Shown in pieces: positions 35,790 through 44,881 of a stretch of DNA of 64,000 bases; position 1 is the stretch's first letter; the number at the start of each line of letters is the position of its first letter. The translations under genes and the position numbers were made by a program. The notes below the pieces were generated by a model. The model saw nothing but the letters and a program-made list of their open reading frames with translations. It made no database searches and was not told the DNA's origin. This DNA comes from CAVXTF01 sp963701375 (lineage in GTDB: Bacteria > Actinomycetota > Acidimicrobiia > Acidimicrobiales > CAVXTF01), in NCBI GenBank assembly GCA_963701375.1, contig CAVOZT010000004.1, positions 434,001 to 498,000 on the forward strand. The letters are read 5' to 3'.

Positions 35790-36968
35790 ATGAGTAAGGC
35801 TTGGAAGGACGTAGACTGCGCGAGCATGGACCGGGGAGATCTTGATCGCTTGCTGCAACTCCTTTCCGAACTGGACGGTTCGGATCTGCATATCAAGGCG
35901 GGCGCTGCCCCCCGGATCAGGGTGAACGGGTATCTGCGCACCCTCGAGGACGAGCCAAGGTTCACGGCCGAGGAGACCGCCGCTCTCGCCACGAGCATCA
36001 TCCCGGCGAACGTCAAACCCATATTCGACGCCAGGCACGAAGCGGACTTTGCGTACAGCGTGCCGGGAGTGGGCCGGTTCCGTGTGAACGCTTACTTCCA
36101 GCGCTCAACCGTTGGCCTCGCAATGCGAAGGGTTCGCACGAGTGCAGCAACAATCCAGGAACTCTTGCTGCCCGATGTCGTGAGACGGCTGGCCGAAGAA
36201 CATCGTGGGCTAGTTCTCGTGACGGGGCCGACAGGCTCCGGCAAGACCACCACACTCGCTGCGATGATCGATCACATCAACCACATACGCGCCTGCCACA
36301 TCGTCACGATCGAGGATCCCGTCGAGTACCTGCATCGTGACGACCTTGCTGCGATAGAACAGCGAGAGGTGGGATTCGATACGGAGAGTTTCTCTTCGGC
36401 GATGCGTGTCGTCCTGCGCCAGGATCCCGACGTGATCTTCATCGGCGAGATGCGAGACCCGGAGACGGTGTACGCGGCCCTCACCGCATCCGAAACGGGC
36501 CACTTGGTGCTGTCCACCCTGCACACGACCAATGCGACCGAATCGGTCAACCGAATAGTCGACTTCTTCCCTCCCCACCAGCAGGGCCAGATCCGAGTCA
36601 GCCTGGCGGGGGCGTTGCGTGGCACGGTCTGCCAACGTCTCGTCCCACGTCTTGACGGCCGAGGAAGAGTTCCTGCTGTCGAGGTAATGGTCGTTAACGG
36701 GCGGATCCAGCAGGCGATCCTCGACCCTCTCCTCACCTCGGAGATCGAGCAGATCATCGTCAACGGCGAGTACTACGGCATGCAGACGTTCGACCAAGCG
36801 CTCGCCAGGTACCTCCAACAAGGGGTGATCGATCTACGCGAGGCGATGAGCACGGCGTCCAACCCTCACGACCTCAAGGTGATGCTCGAACGCATGGGTG
36901 TCTTGCAGGCAGGGAGGACAGCGACCGCGGCCGCCGCAGCTCAGGCAGCGATCGCCTCACAGGGCTGA
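35790..36968 (+). CDS. pilT: Type IV pilus retraction ATPase PilT (copy 1)
   Basis: A 392-residue secretion ATPase of the PilT class that drives pilus retraction at the inner face of the membrane. It has the PAS-like N-domain (DGSDLHIKAGAAPRIRVNGY), Walker A TGPTGSGKTTTLAAM at about residue 145, the Asp box ITIEDPVEYLH, Walker B VILGE-type DVIFIGEMRDPET and the His box GHLVLSTLHTTNA. The C-terminal AIRNLIRE-type motif is degenerate (GRIQQAILDP). ATG 35790 follows AAGGG; ATG 35826 in frame is the alternative start. It is the first gene of the pilus locus and converges with the prepilin peptidase homologue. Confidence 0.93.
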   Translation: MSKAWKDVDCASMDRGDLDRLLQLLSELDGSDLHIKAGAAPRIRVNGYLRTLEDEPRFTAEETAALATSIIPANVKPIFDARHEADFAYSVPGVGRFRVNAYFQRSTVGLAMRRVRTSAATIQELLLPDVVRRLAEEHRGLVLVTGPTGSGKTTTLAAMIDHINHIRACHIVTIEDPVEYLHRDDLAAIEQREVGFDTESFSSAMRVVLRQDPDVIFIGEMRDPETVYAALTASETGHLVLSTLHTTNATESVNRIVDFFPPHQQGQIRVSLAGALRGTVCQRLVPRLDGRGRVPAVEVMVVNGRIQQAILDPLLTSEIEQIIVNGEYYGMQTFDQALARYLQQGVIDLREAMSTASNPHDLKVMLERMGVLQAGRTATAAAAAQAAIASQG

Positions 36969-36987
36969 ACCACCGCCGACACCGCTC

Positions 36988-37758
36988 TCAGGATCTGAAA
37001 CCCGCTGTCAAGAGTGCAGCAACAAGGCCGAGCGCTAAACAAGTCGCCAATGGGACACGGACCCGCGGGCCTATGGCACTCGGCGCAATTCGCTTCTGTA
37101 CGACAATTGTCGTGGCGAGCAAGCCCCCGATAGTCACGCCCGATCCCACAGCCGCGGGCAGAGTTCCGAGCCACCCAAGGCAAGCTCCGAAGGCAGCGAG
37201 TGTGACGATAGGACCCGCGCCGAGTCTTTCGCGCATCTTGCGCGAAGCCGCCAAGGCAGTTGCAGCCAGGATTCCTGCGGCGAACCCGACGGCCGCCGTG
37301 ACGCCCGGCCCTGTATGGCCGGCCGTCACCGCTCCGATCCCGAGGGCGACCGCTCCGATCGAGCAGCCGATGACACCGACGGCGGGGGTGAAGGACTGAC
37401 CGTCGGCATCGATGACGGCCGCTAGGCCCAATGTCGACGCCAGAGCCCACCAACCGGGGACCCCCCAGAGCGGCCTGACCGTCGCCGCAAGTCCGGCGAA
37501 TGCCCCCGCCGTTGCTGCTTCGACGAGCGGGTACCTCACGGAGATCGGCTCACCGCAGTGCCGGCACTTTCCGCGCAGCCAGATCCACGACAGCACCGGC
37601 ACGTTGTCCGCCGCCGCGATCTCCGCTCGACAGGTTGGGCAGAACGATCCGGGTCTTACGACAGAGAGGTGCCTAGGCGTCCTGTATACGACGACGTTGA
37701 AAAATGACCCGACGAGGAGCCCGAAAAAGGCGCCCACGACCACAAACGTGCCGGTCAT
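36988..37758 (-). CDS. Prepilin peptidase (PilD/TcpJ) homologue with altered GxGD motif
   Basis: A 256-residue polytopic protein. The N-terminal domain keeps the four-Cys signature (FCPTC and KCRHCGEPIS) and RTPRHLSVVRPGSFCP, as in PilD with its methyltransferase domain. The A24 peptidase domain has the first Asp in AAVIDADGQSFTP. The second, essential Asp of GxGD is replaced: the aligned segment reads RLGAGPIVTLAAFGACLGW, with Pro at the Asp position. Family knowledge says both Asp residues are needed, so this copy may be inactive or may act only as methyltransferase. It is on the opposite strand within the pilus locus. Confidence 0.85.
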   Translation of the reverse strand: MTGTFVVVGAFFGLLVGSFFNVVVYRTPRHLSVVRPGSFCPTCRAEIAAADNVPVLSWIWLRGKCRHCGEPISVRYPLVEAATAGAFAGLAATVRPLWGVPGWWALASTLGLAAVIDADGQSFTPAVGVIGCSIGAVALGIGAVTAGHTGPGVTAAVGFAAGILAATALAASRKMRERLGAGPIVTLAAFGACLGWLGTLPAAVGSGVTIGGLLATTIVVQKRIAPSAIGPRVRVPLATCLALGLVAALLTAGFRS

Positions 37759-38055
37759 GGGCTCGTTGAACAGCCGAGAACCGAGGAGCTCCGGGGGGCA
37801 ACCGAGGCGGTGAGGGTTCGGGTGCCAGAGGACATGGTGCGCGTGCGCTCCTGACGCATGAGCCGCGTCGAAACAGTCGCCTCGTTTTGTATCGCCATGC
37901 GAGGCCGAATTCTAAGCCGTACGAGTCTCGGGGCGCGATAGCATGCTCAGATCAATTGTCGGTGAGGCGCGTTATGCCCGAGTCTTGCGCCTCGATGCTG
38001 CCGCCGGAGCGAATTCGGGGTCAATGGCTGCCCCAGACGTGCCGATGGTGAGTTC
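37759..38055. other. Intergenic region upstream of pilB
   Basis: No gene is recognised in these 297 bases. Short frames here do not supply the missing first helices of the PilB N-terminal domain. The region must hold the divergent promoters of the peptidase homologue and pilB, but I see no convincing hexamers. Confidence 0.4.
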
Positions 38056-40432
38056 GTGACTGAAGTCGACTCCGTCCGCCTGCTCGCGAGCGAGTACAAC
38101 CTCGAGTTTGTAGACCTTGACCGCTTCCCGATCGACTCTTCCGCGGCTTCGGTTCTTCCTGTCCAGATCGCAAGGCAGCACCACGTCGTGCCAGTGGCGA
38201 GAAAATTCGGAGCTCCGGTCATTGCAATCTCGGATCCGGGAGACATCGTCGCGATAGACACGCTGCGGACGAGCATCGGCAGGGAGTTCATCTCGGTCGT
38301 CGCAGCAGCCGGACAAATCGACGCTTGTCTCGACCGGGTCTACGGAAACGGGTCACAGGCCCCGCCGACCTCGCAAAACGGTGCCGCAGCCGCCTCAGTG
38401 CCGGGTCTCGAGGGTATCCAGCGTCTTGACGATGTCGACGATATCCAAGGGCTCGACCTCGGCTCGCTTGACGCGCCGACCGGACCGACGGACCACGCCG
38501 ACCCCTTGGCGGTCGCGCTGAGGCGACGCGCTCATCCATCCCCAAGGAGCCCCGCCGCCGGCGGGCCCCCGTGTGGTGCCAGACGGAGCAGCAACAGCTC
38601 TCGGTTCTGCAACGCCATCGTCGGATGGAGGCCGCACTTCTGAAGACGACGTCACCATGACCGCCGACCTAGTTGAGGTCGTCGTCGCGGAATTCGAGCA
38701 CGCCGGGGGTGACGCAGGAAGAGAGACACCCGACAGCGAGCTCGCCTCCTTCCCGCCGCTCGGCAGAGCTCTTATAGAAGGCGGTCGGGTCTCGCTTTCA
38801 GACATGGAGTCGGTGCTCCAAGAGCACAACACCAGCGGACAGACGATTGCGCGGATCCTCACAGCGCGCGGCCTCGTCACCGAATCAGACCTCATGTGGG
38901 GCATGGCGAGCGAGATGGGTCTCGAGTTCGTCGACCTCGAATCCCGGATGATCAACTACAGCGTCGCGTACCTGTTGCCCGAGGCGACAGCACGCCATCA
39001 CAACGTCGCAGTGATCGATCTGCAGGATGCCATTCCTGTCGTCGCCGCCTCGAACCCAACAGACGTATTCGCCATGGACGACCTGCGCACGATCATCGGC
39101 CGGACGTTCATAACCGTTGTATGTACACGCTCTCAGATCAACACCTATATAGACAAGGCGTACCACCAGGGCGGCGACGCCGAGGCCGTTGCATCGACGG
39201 CGGCAGCCGAGTACGGCGACCAGCAAGAAGAGGATCTGCAAGGCCTTCAGTCCGTGGTCGAGGACGCGCCGATCGTCAGATATGTGAACCTCCTCATCCT
39301 CCAATCATTGAATGAGCGCGCCTCCGACATCCACGTCGAACCAACCGCGGACAACCTCCGGATCCGGTACAGGATCGACGGCGTCCTTCACGACATGTCC
39401 TCAGCGCCACGCGCCATCGCGGCCGCCGTCGTGACGCGCCTAAAGGTCATGGCGGACATGAACATCGCCGAACACCGCGTTCCCCAAGACGGTCGGATCT
39501 CGCTGACCCTCGGGAACCGCTCTGTGGACTTGCGCATGGCGACCCTGCCGACGATCTACGGCGAGAAAGTCGTCATGCGCGTCCTCGACAAGTCCAATGT
39601 TCTGCTCAGCTTCGAGGACCTCGGGTTCGACGACGAGATGCTCGATATCTACAGGAAGATCTACACGAAGCCTTACGGAACGATCCTCGTCACGGGTCCG
39701 ACTGGGTCCGGTAAGACCACGACCCTGTACGCGACGCTTGCCGCGCTCAACTCTCCAGAGAAGAACATCATCACGGTGGAAGACCCGGTGGAGCTCCGGA
39801 TCAAGGGCATCAACCAGGTCCAGCTCAACCAACGGGCCGGACTCACGTTTGCATCCGCACTGAAGTCAATCTTGCGCTCCGACCCCGACATCGTTCTCGT
39901 GGGTGAGATCCGTGACCGCGAGACGGCACTCATCTCTGTCGAGGCCGCTCTTACGGGGCACCTCGTGCTCGCCACCCTGCACACGAACGACGCTGCGAGT
40001 ACCCCGATGAGGCTCGTCGAGATGGGGCTCGAGTCGTATCTCGTCACGTCCGCCGTTTCTGCCGCACTTGCACAGCGCCTTGCTCGGCGGCTGTGTCCGA
40101 ACTGCAAAGAGCCTTATGAGCCGACCGAGTCCGACATTCTCGCTGCGGGATGGCGGCCCGAAGAGTTCTTCACGGGATCGGCCACACCGAAGGTCCACCG
40201 CGCGGTCGGGTGCGCTTCTTGCTCCAACACCGGCTACAGGGGCCGCAAGGCGCTTCTCGAGTTGCTGGTCGTGACCGAAGAGATCGAGCGCTTGATCATC
40301 GAGGGTGGGAGCGCCGACGACATTCACAAGCTGGCAACAGAACAGGGCATGGTGACCTTGCGCCAGGCCGGACTGCGAAAGGCGCTCGAGGGCGAGACGA
40401 CTCTCGAGGAAGTTCTGCGGGTGGTCGCATGA
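38056..40432 (+). CDS. pilB: Type IV pilus assembly ATPase PilB with two MshEN-type domains (frameshifted)
   Basis: PilB powers pilus extension. The first segment (38056 to about 38520) encodes a MshEN-type domain (LLASEYNLEFVDLDRFPIDS to GREFISVVAAAGQIDACLDR). The frame shifts once near 38520, and the second segment holds another MshEN domain (PLGRALIEGGRVSLSDMESV to TYIDKAY) and the ATPase: Walker A TGPTGSGKTTTLYA, IITVEDPVE, DIVLVGEIRDRETA, HLVLATLHTND, and a four-Cys zinc site CPNC...CASC. MshEN domains in related ATPases bind cyclic di-GMP. The full product is about 790 residues. The start is uncertain because GTG 38056 omits the first helices of domain one. Confidence 0.85.
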
Positions 40433-40457
40433 CGCCCGCACGGAGACTGGAGACAAG

Positions 40458-42167
40458 ATGAGTCCCTCTGCAGCCACAAAGATCGAGTGGTCGCGTCGTC
40501 TGGCGCAGGCTCTCGTCTCAGCGGGCCAGTTGCCCGAGGCAGATTCGGCCGCGCTCCTAGAAGAGTCAGGAGCGACGGGTGTGACGCTCGCGTCTCTGCT
40601 CGTGTCGAGGGGATTGGTGGCTCCACAGCTGATCGTCACCACGTTCGGCCAGCTGGCGCAAATGCCCACCGTGGATCTGTATACGAACCGGCCTTCGCAA
40701 GATGCCGTACTCGCGCTACCGGCAGCGGTTGCGAGCGACTACGGAGCGATCGGCTACGCGTTCCAAGACGGCACACTGCACGTGGCGTTCAGTGTGCCGC
40801 CCAGCTCCGAGGAAATCGATCAGCTTTCGACGCTGTGCGGATCCCGTGTGTCGGCCGTCATCGGGGATGCCGCCGCAATAGAGCGGTTGCAGGCGCTCGC
40901 ACAAGCAGCTCCGGAGACCACTTCGCCTCCCGCGCCACCGGCCCCCGGAGTGCCCGCTGCGACGTCCGTCCCGACCGCAACCGCGCCACAGGTTCCGAGT
41001 ATCGGGCAACAGATGTCGAAAGGGAGCAACGGTTCGTCGAACGGAGGCGCTTCTCCTTCATCTCTCACTCCGGCCCAAGCCGCGGCGGCCGCTGTGGTCG
41101 ACATGGCTCTGCACATCGACGACTTGCTCCGTTACGCCGTGAGCGTCGGGGCTTCTGACTTGCACCTGACGTCTCAGATGCCTGGCTGCATCAGGCTGCA
41201 TGGCGCGATCCGTCCGATCGAAGGATGCCCGGTTCTCGACAACGAGACCATCAGGGACATGATCTTCGGGATCCTGCCTGCGAGTCAGAGGGAGCGATTC
41301 GAAGAAGAGAAGGAGCTCGATACCTCCCACTCCATTCCGGGAGTTGGCCGTTTCAGGGTGAATGTGTTTCGTCAGCGCGGAACTGTCGCTGCTGCCTTGA
41401 GGTCGATTCCCCACGAGATTCCACCCTTCGACTCTCTTGGGATACCCGAGGCGATCCGGTCGTTCAGCGAGATGAGGCGTGGACTTGTGCTCGTGACCGG
41501 TCCAACGGGCTCGGGCAAGTCGACAACCCTTGCGTCGCTCGTGGACATCATCAACAGGACCAAGCCCCTTCACATCATGACAATCGAGGACCCGATCGAA
41601 TTCCTCCACAACCACAAGAGGGCGATCGTGAACCAGCGCGAAGTCGGTGAAGACACCAACTCGTTCACCGAGGCCCTTCGTAGGGTGCTACGCGAGGACC
41701 CCGACGTCATCCTGGTTGGTGAGATGCGCGACCTCGAGACGATCTCGATGGCGCTGACCGCAGCTGAGACCGGTCACCTCGTGTTCGGCACGCTCCACAC
41801 CCAGGATGCGCCGCAGACGATCGACCGTGTGATCGACGTGTTCCCGACGAACCAGCAGGAGCAGGTACGAACAATGCTCTCCGCAGCTCTTGAGGGCGTT
41901 GTCACGCAACAGCTGATACTCAACGCCGAGGGCACAGGTCGCCTCGCGGCGACCGAAGTCATGATGTGTACCCCTGCGATCAGGAACCTCATAAGGAGCA
42001 GCAAGACCCACCAGATCTATTCGCTCATGCAGACCGGAGCCACATACGGGATGCAGACGATGGACCAGGGTCTAGCGAAGCTCGTGAAGGAAGGCCGCGT
42101 CACGGAAGCCGTGGCGTTCGACCGTTGCCGTAACGAGGACGACCTTCGCCAGCATCTGGCGTCCTAG
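40458..42167 (+). CDS. PilT-type ATPase with N-terminal MshEN-like extension (copy 2)
   Basis: A 569-residue PilT-class ATPase. Residues 1-155 form a MshEN-like domain (LAQALVSAGQLPEADSAALL, TLASLLVSRGLVAPQLIVTT), then a Pro/Ser linker, then the PilT core from about residue 215 (VGASDLHLTSQMPGCIRLHG). The core has Walker A TGPTGSGKSTTLASL, IEDPIEFLH, DVILVGEMRDLETI, HLVFGTLHTQDA and the conserved retraction motif AIRNLIRSSKTHQI, which copy 1 lacks. It probably is the main retraction motor, perhaps under nucleotide second-messenger control. It lies 25 bases after pilB and 10 before pilC. Confidence 0.9.
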   Translation: MSPSAATKIEWSRRLAQALVSAGQLPEADSAALLEESGATGVTLASLLVSRGLVAPQLIVTTFGQLAQMPTVDLYTNRPSQDAVLALPAAVASDYGAIGYAFQDGTLHVAFSVPPSSEEIDQLSTLCGSRVSAVIGDAAAIERLQALAQAAPETTSPPAPPAPGVPAATSVPTATAPQVPSIGQQMSKGSNGSSNGGASPSSLTPAQAAAAAVVDMALHIDDLLRYAVSVGASDLHLTSQMPGCIRLHGAIRPIEGCPVLDNETIRDMIFGILPASQRERFEEEKELDTSHSIPGVGRFRVNVFRQRGTVAAALRSIPHEIPPFDSLGIPEAIRSFSEMRRGLVLVTGPTGSGKSTTLASLVDIINRTKPLHIMTIEDPIEFLHNHKRAIVNQREVGEDTNSFTEALRRVLREDPDVILVGEMRDLETISMALTAAETGHLVFGTLHTQDAPQTIDRVIDVFPTNQQEQVRTMLSAALEGVVTQQLILNAEGTGRLAATEVMMCTPAIRNLIRSSKTHQIYSLMQTGATYGMQTMDQGLAKLVKEGRVTEAVAFDRCRNEDDLRQHLAS

Positions 42168-42177
42168 GAGGGACCTG

Positions 42178-43410
42178 ATGGCACTCACATTCGATTACAA
42201 GGTCAGGGACCGCGCGGGCAAGCTCGTTGAGGGCCAGCTCGAGGGCGACAGCATGGCGCTCGTCGTCGGGAGACTGCGCGAGATGGGCTACCTGCCTATC
42301 TCCGTCACCCCCAAGGGCAAGGTCAGCCTTTCCACCGAGATCCACATCCCGGGACTCACCGACAGGGTGAAGCTCGCGGAGATCGCCGTCGCCACCCGTC
42401 AGTTGGCCACGATGATCGACTCGGGGTTGTCTGTCGTTCGCTCGCTGTCAGTGCTTTCGAGCCAGGTGGAGAACAAGGAGCTAGCTCGAGTACTGAACGA
42501 GGTCCGCCTCGACGTGGAGCGCGGCTCGTCGCTGTCTGCGGCGGTGGGGAAGCACCCGAAAGTCTTCAGCCAGCTCTTTGTAACGATGGTCCAGGCGGGT
42601 GAGGCAGGTGGAAGTCTCGACAAGGTGCTTCTCGACCTTGCCACCACGATGGAGAAGCAGGCTGCACTGATGCGCAGCATCCGGGGAGCGATGACTTACC
42701 CGGCGGTAGTCCTCGTGGTCATGTGCATCATCTTCCTCGCCCTGCTCGTCTTCATCGTTCCGGTCTTCAAGAACCTGTTCGCGACGCTGCATGCGAGCTT
42801 GCCCACACCGACCCTCATCATCATCCACATCTCGAACATCGTTCTGAGTTGGAAGGCAATCATCCTGGTTATTCTGCTGATCGGCGCGATCGTCGCCTTC
42901 AGGCAGTGGATCGGCACCGAGAAAGGAAGAGCGGTCTGGGACAGGTTCAAGCTTCGTCCTCCGATCTTCGGACCTTTGATGCACAAGACCGCGATCGCCA
43001 GGTTCACCGGAACTCTCGCGTCTCTGGTCTCTTCGGGAGTGCCGATTCTCGAGTCGCTCGACATCGTCTCCGAGACTGCCGGCAATGTCACCGTCGGGGC
43101 AGTGCTCCAAGAAGCGAAGCAAGGGGTCCGCGAGGGGCGTCCCCTCGCCGACGTGCTCAAGGAACACGACGACATCATCCCGTCGCTCGTTGTACAGATG
43201 GTCGAAGTCGGAGAGCAGACCGGTGCACTCGACACCATGCTCAAGAAGGTCTCGGAGTTCTACGACGCCGAAGTCGAGTCGACCGTGAGCAATTTGACGT
43301 CCTTGCTCGAACCCTTGCTCACCGTGTTCATGGGCGTCGGCGTCGGTATCATGGTCATCTCCATGTACCTCCCCATGTTCTCGTACATCAAGCACATCCC
43401 GACTAGCTGA
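42178..43410 (+). CDS. pilC: Type IV pilus inner-membrane platform protein PilC
   Basis: A 410-residue polytopic protein with the two T2SSF domains of PilC/GspF. Domain one is near residues 65-190 (ATRQLATMIDSGLSVVRSLS, VQAGEAGGSLDKVLLDLAT) and domain two near 270-395 (RFTGTLASLVSSGVPILESL, QMVEVGEQTGALDTMLKKVS). Three membrane helices are visible (AVVLVVMCIIFLALLVFIVP, AIILVILLIGAIVAF, LLTVFMGVGVGIMVISMYLP). It couples PilB and PilT motor action to pilin insertion. ATG 42178 follows AGGAGGG; the gene is in one operon with pilB and the second pilT. Confidence 0.94.
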   Translation: MALTFDYKVRDRAGKLVEGQLEGDSMALVVGRLREMGYLPISVTPKGKVSLSTEIHIPGLTDRVKLAEIAVATRQLATMIDSGLSVVRSLSVLSSQVENKELARVLNEVRLDVERGSSLSAAVGKHPKVFSQLFVTMVQAGEAGGSLDKVLLDLATTMEKQAALMRSIRGAMTYPAVVLVVMCIIFLALLVFIVPVFKNLFATLHASLPTPTLIIIHISNIVLSWKAIILVILLIGAIVAFRQWIGTEKGRAVWDRFKLRPPIFGPLMHKTAIARFTGTLASLVSSGVPILESLDIVSETAGNVTVGAVLQEAKQGVREGRPLADVLKEHDDIIPSLVVQMVEVGEQTGALDTMLKKVSEFYDAEVESTVSNLTSLLEPLLTVFMGVGVGIMVISMYLPMFSYIKHIPTS

Positions 43411-43506
43411 CGCCCTGCTGTCAGCCATTCATGGGCTTCGCGCACCATGCATGGTGTATGCGTTCAAGCGGGATGTCCTGATTCCGATATCAGACCGGTT
43501 CCGTCC

Positions 43507-44826
43507 ATGCTGCGCACTTCCCGATTGTGTGCCGGAGTACGTGAATGGATCAATCGGCACTCGGTGCCGCTCGGAGTCTCGGCGTTCGGCATCGTGCTCG
43601 GCATGTCGTACTCGCTGTTCTGGAGACCCGTCGTGCGCCACACCGCCGTTTGGATCACGCCGCCTGATTTCTGGGCGACTTACAGGGCGGTTCACTACGT
43701 AGGGTGGGGTGATCTAGGTGGGATATACGGCGCCCATGCGAACGTGGTCACCTTCCCTGGCGTCCTGGTTCTGCTTGCACCTATTGCGATGCTCACCGGA
43801 GCGCTTGGACTTTCGGAGGCCTACCCATTTGCGGTTCCTCATCCGAGCGCCTGGTTGGTATGCGGGCCTATCGAGATGCTCCTCGGGTCGATCGCGCTCT
43901 TCGGTGCGGACGCAATCGGCACCAGGCTTGGGCTTTCGCCAGCGCGCAGGGCCGTCGTGACCGTGTTCGTAGCGATCGGGTTGTGGAACACCGACGTGTT
44001 GTGGGGGCATCCCGAAGACGCGATCGCCATCGGCCTCGGGTGTTTCGCTCTTGTGGCTGTCATCGATGGCAGGAGGGTCACGGCCGGCTGGCTATTCGGG
44101 GCCGCAGTTGCGTTTCAACCGCTGGTCCTCCTGGTCGTGCCACTGGCAATTGCCTCGATCGGGGCGCGGGCATCATTGCCGATGGTTTGGCGCACCATTT
44201 TGCCTTCCGCGACGCTCTTGATCGCGCCTTTGCTGACTGCGTACAGCGCCACCGTCCGCGCGTTAGTGGAGCAACCGAACTACCCGAACCTTGATCACAG
44301 GACCCCCTGGACGAGCCTGGCGCCCACCCTCGGTGGTAGCGGGCGGTTTCTTTTGGTGGCTGCGGGACCTATCAGGCTGCTCTCCGTGGTCGGCGCATGT
44401 GTGTTCGCATTGGTCCTGAGGCGGAAGCTCGCGGAGCCCTGCGTGCTGATTTGGGCTTGCAGCTCGGTCCTTCTGCTTCGGTGTGCGACTGAGTCAGTGA
44501 TGGTCGCCTACTACTTGTGGCCGGCAACCGTTTTGGCAAGCGTGCTCTTGATGCGCGGAAAGTTGATGCGCGCCTTCATCGGGCTCGTCCTCGGGTTGTT
44601 CCTGGTCGTCTTCTCGGACTTGAGGCTCGAGGATTGGCTCTGGTGGCTCGGGACGATCGGGGCCCTCCTAGTCGTGGTCGTGGTTGCGGCTCCACCGCTC
44701 AAGTCTGTCCCGGTTGATGACGATCACATTGAGGTCATTCACTCGAGGTCGTCGGGCGTGGCCCACTCGAGCCGGGAACTGCAACGTGGTCAGTTGCAGG
44801 TAGCCCGATCAGGCGGGGCGCCATAA
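43507..44826 (+). CDS. Polytopic membrane protein, GT87/DUF2029-like, inside the pilus locus
   Basis: A 439-residue integral membrane protein with about ten hydrophobic helices. The region ITPPDFWATYRAVHYVGWGD carries a DxW-type acidic loop after the first helix, and later loops have YPNLDHRTPWTSLAPTLG. This arrangement resembles GT87/DUF2029 polyprenol-phosphate-sugar mannosyltransferases, with moderate confidence. It is not a core pilus protein. Lying between pilC and pilM-N, it might glycosylate pilin or supply an envelope sugar. ATG 43507 is chosen over the upstream frame opening at 43447. A C-terminal cytoplasmic tail of about 45 residues follows the last helix. Confidence 0.7.
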   Translation: MLRTSRLCAGVREWINRHSVPLGVSAFGIVLGMSYSLFWRPVVRHTAVWITPPDFWATYRAVHYVGWGDLGGIYGAHANVVTFPGVLVLLAPIAMLTGALGLSEAYPFAVPHPSAWLVCGPIEMLLGSIALFGADAIGTRLGLSPARRAVVTVFVAIGLWNTDVLWGHPEDAIAIGLGCFALVAVIDGRRVTAGWLFGAAVAFQPLVLLVVPLAIASIGARASLPMVWRTILPSATLLIAPLLTAYSATVRALVEQPNYPNLDHRTPWTSLAPTLGGSGRFLLVAAGPIRLLSVVGACVFALVLRRKLAEPCVLIWACSSVLLLRCATESVMVAYYLWPATVLASVLLMRGKLMRAFIGLVLGLFLVVFSDLRLEDWLWWLGTIGALLVVVVVAAPPLKSVPVDDDHIEVIHSRSSGVAHSSRELQRGQLQVARSGGAP

Positions 44827-44881
44827 ACGGGACTCCGCCTGGCGGGTTGCGTCAAGTCGGTTAGGCGAAGGGAGCACTGAG

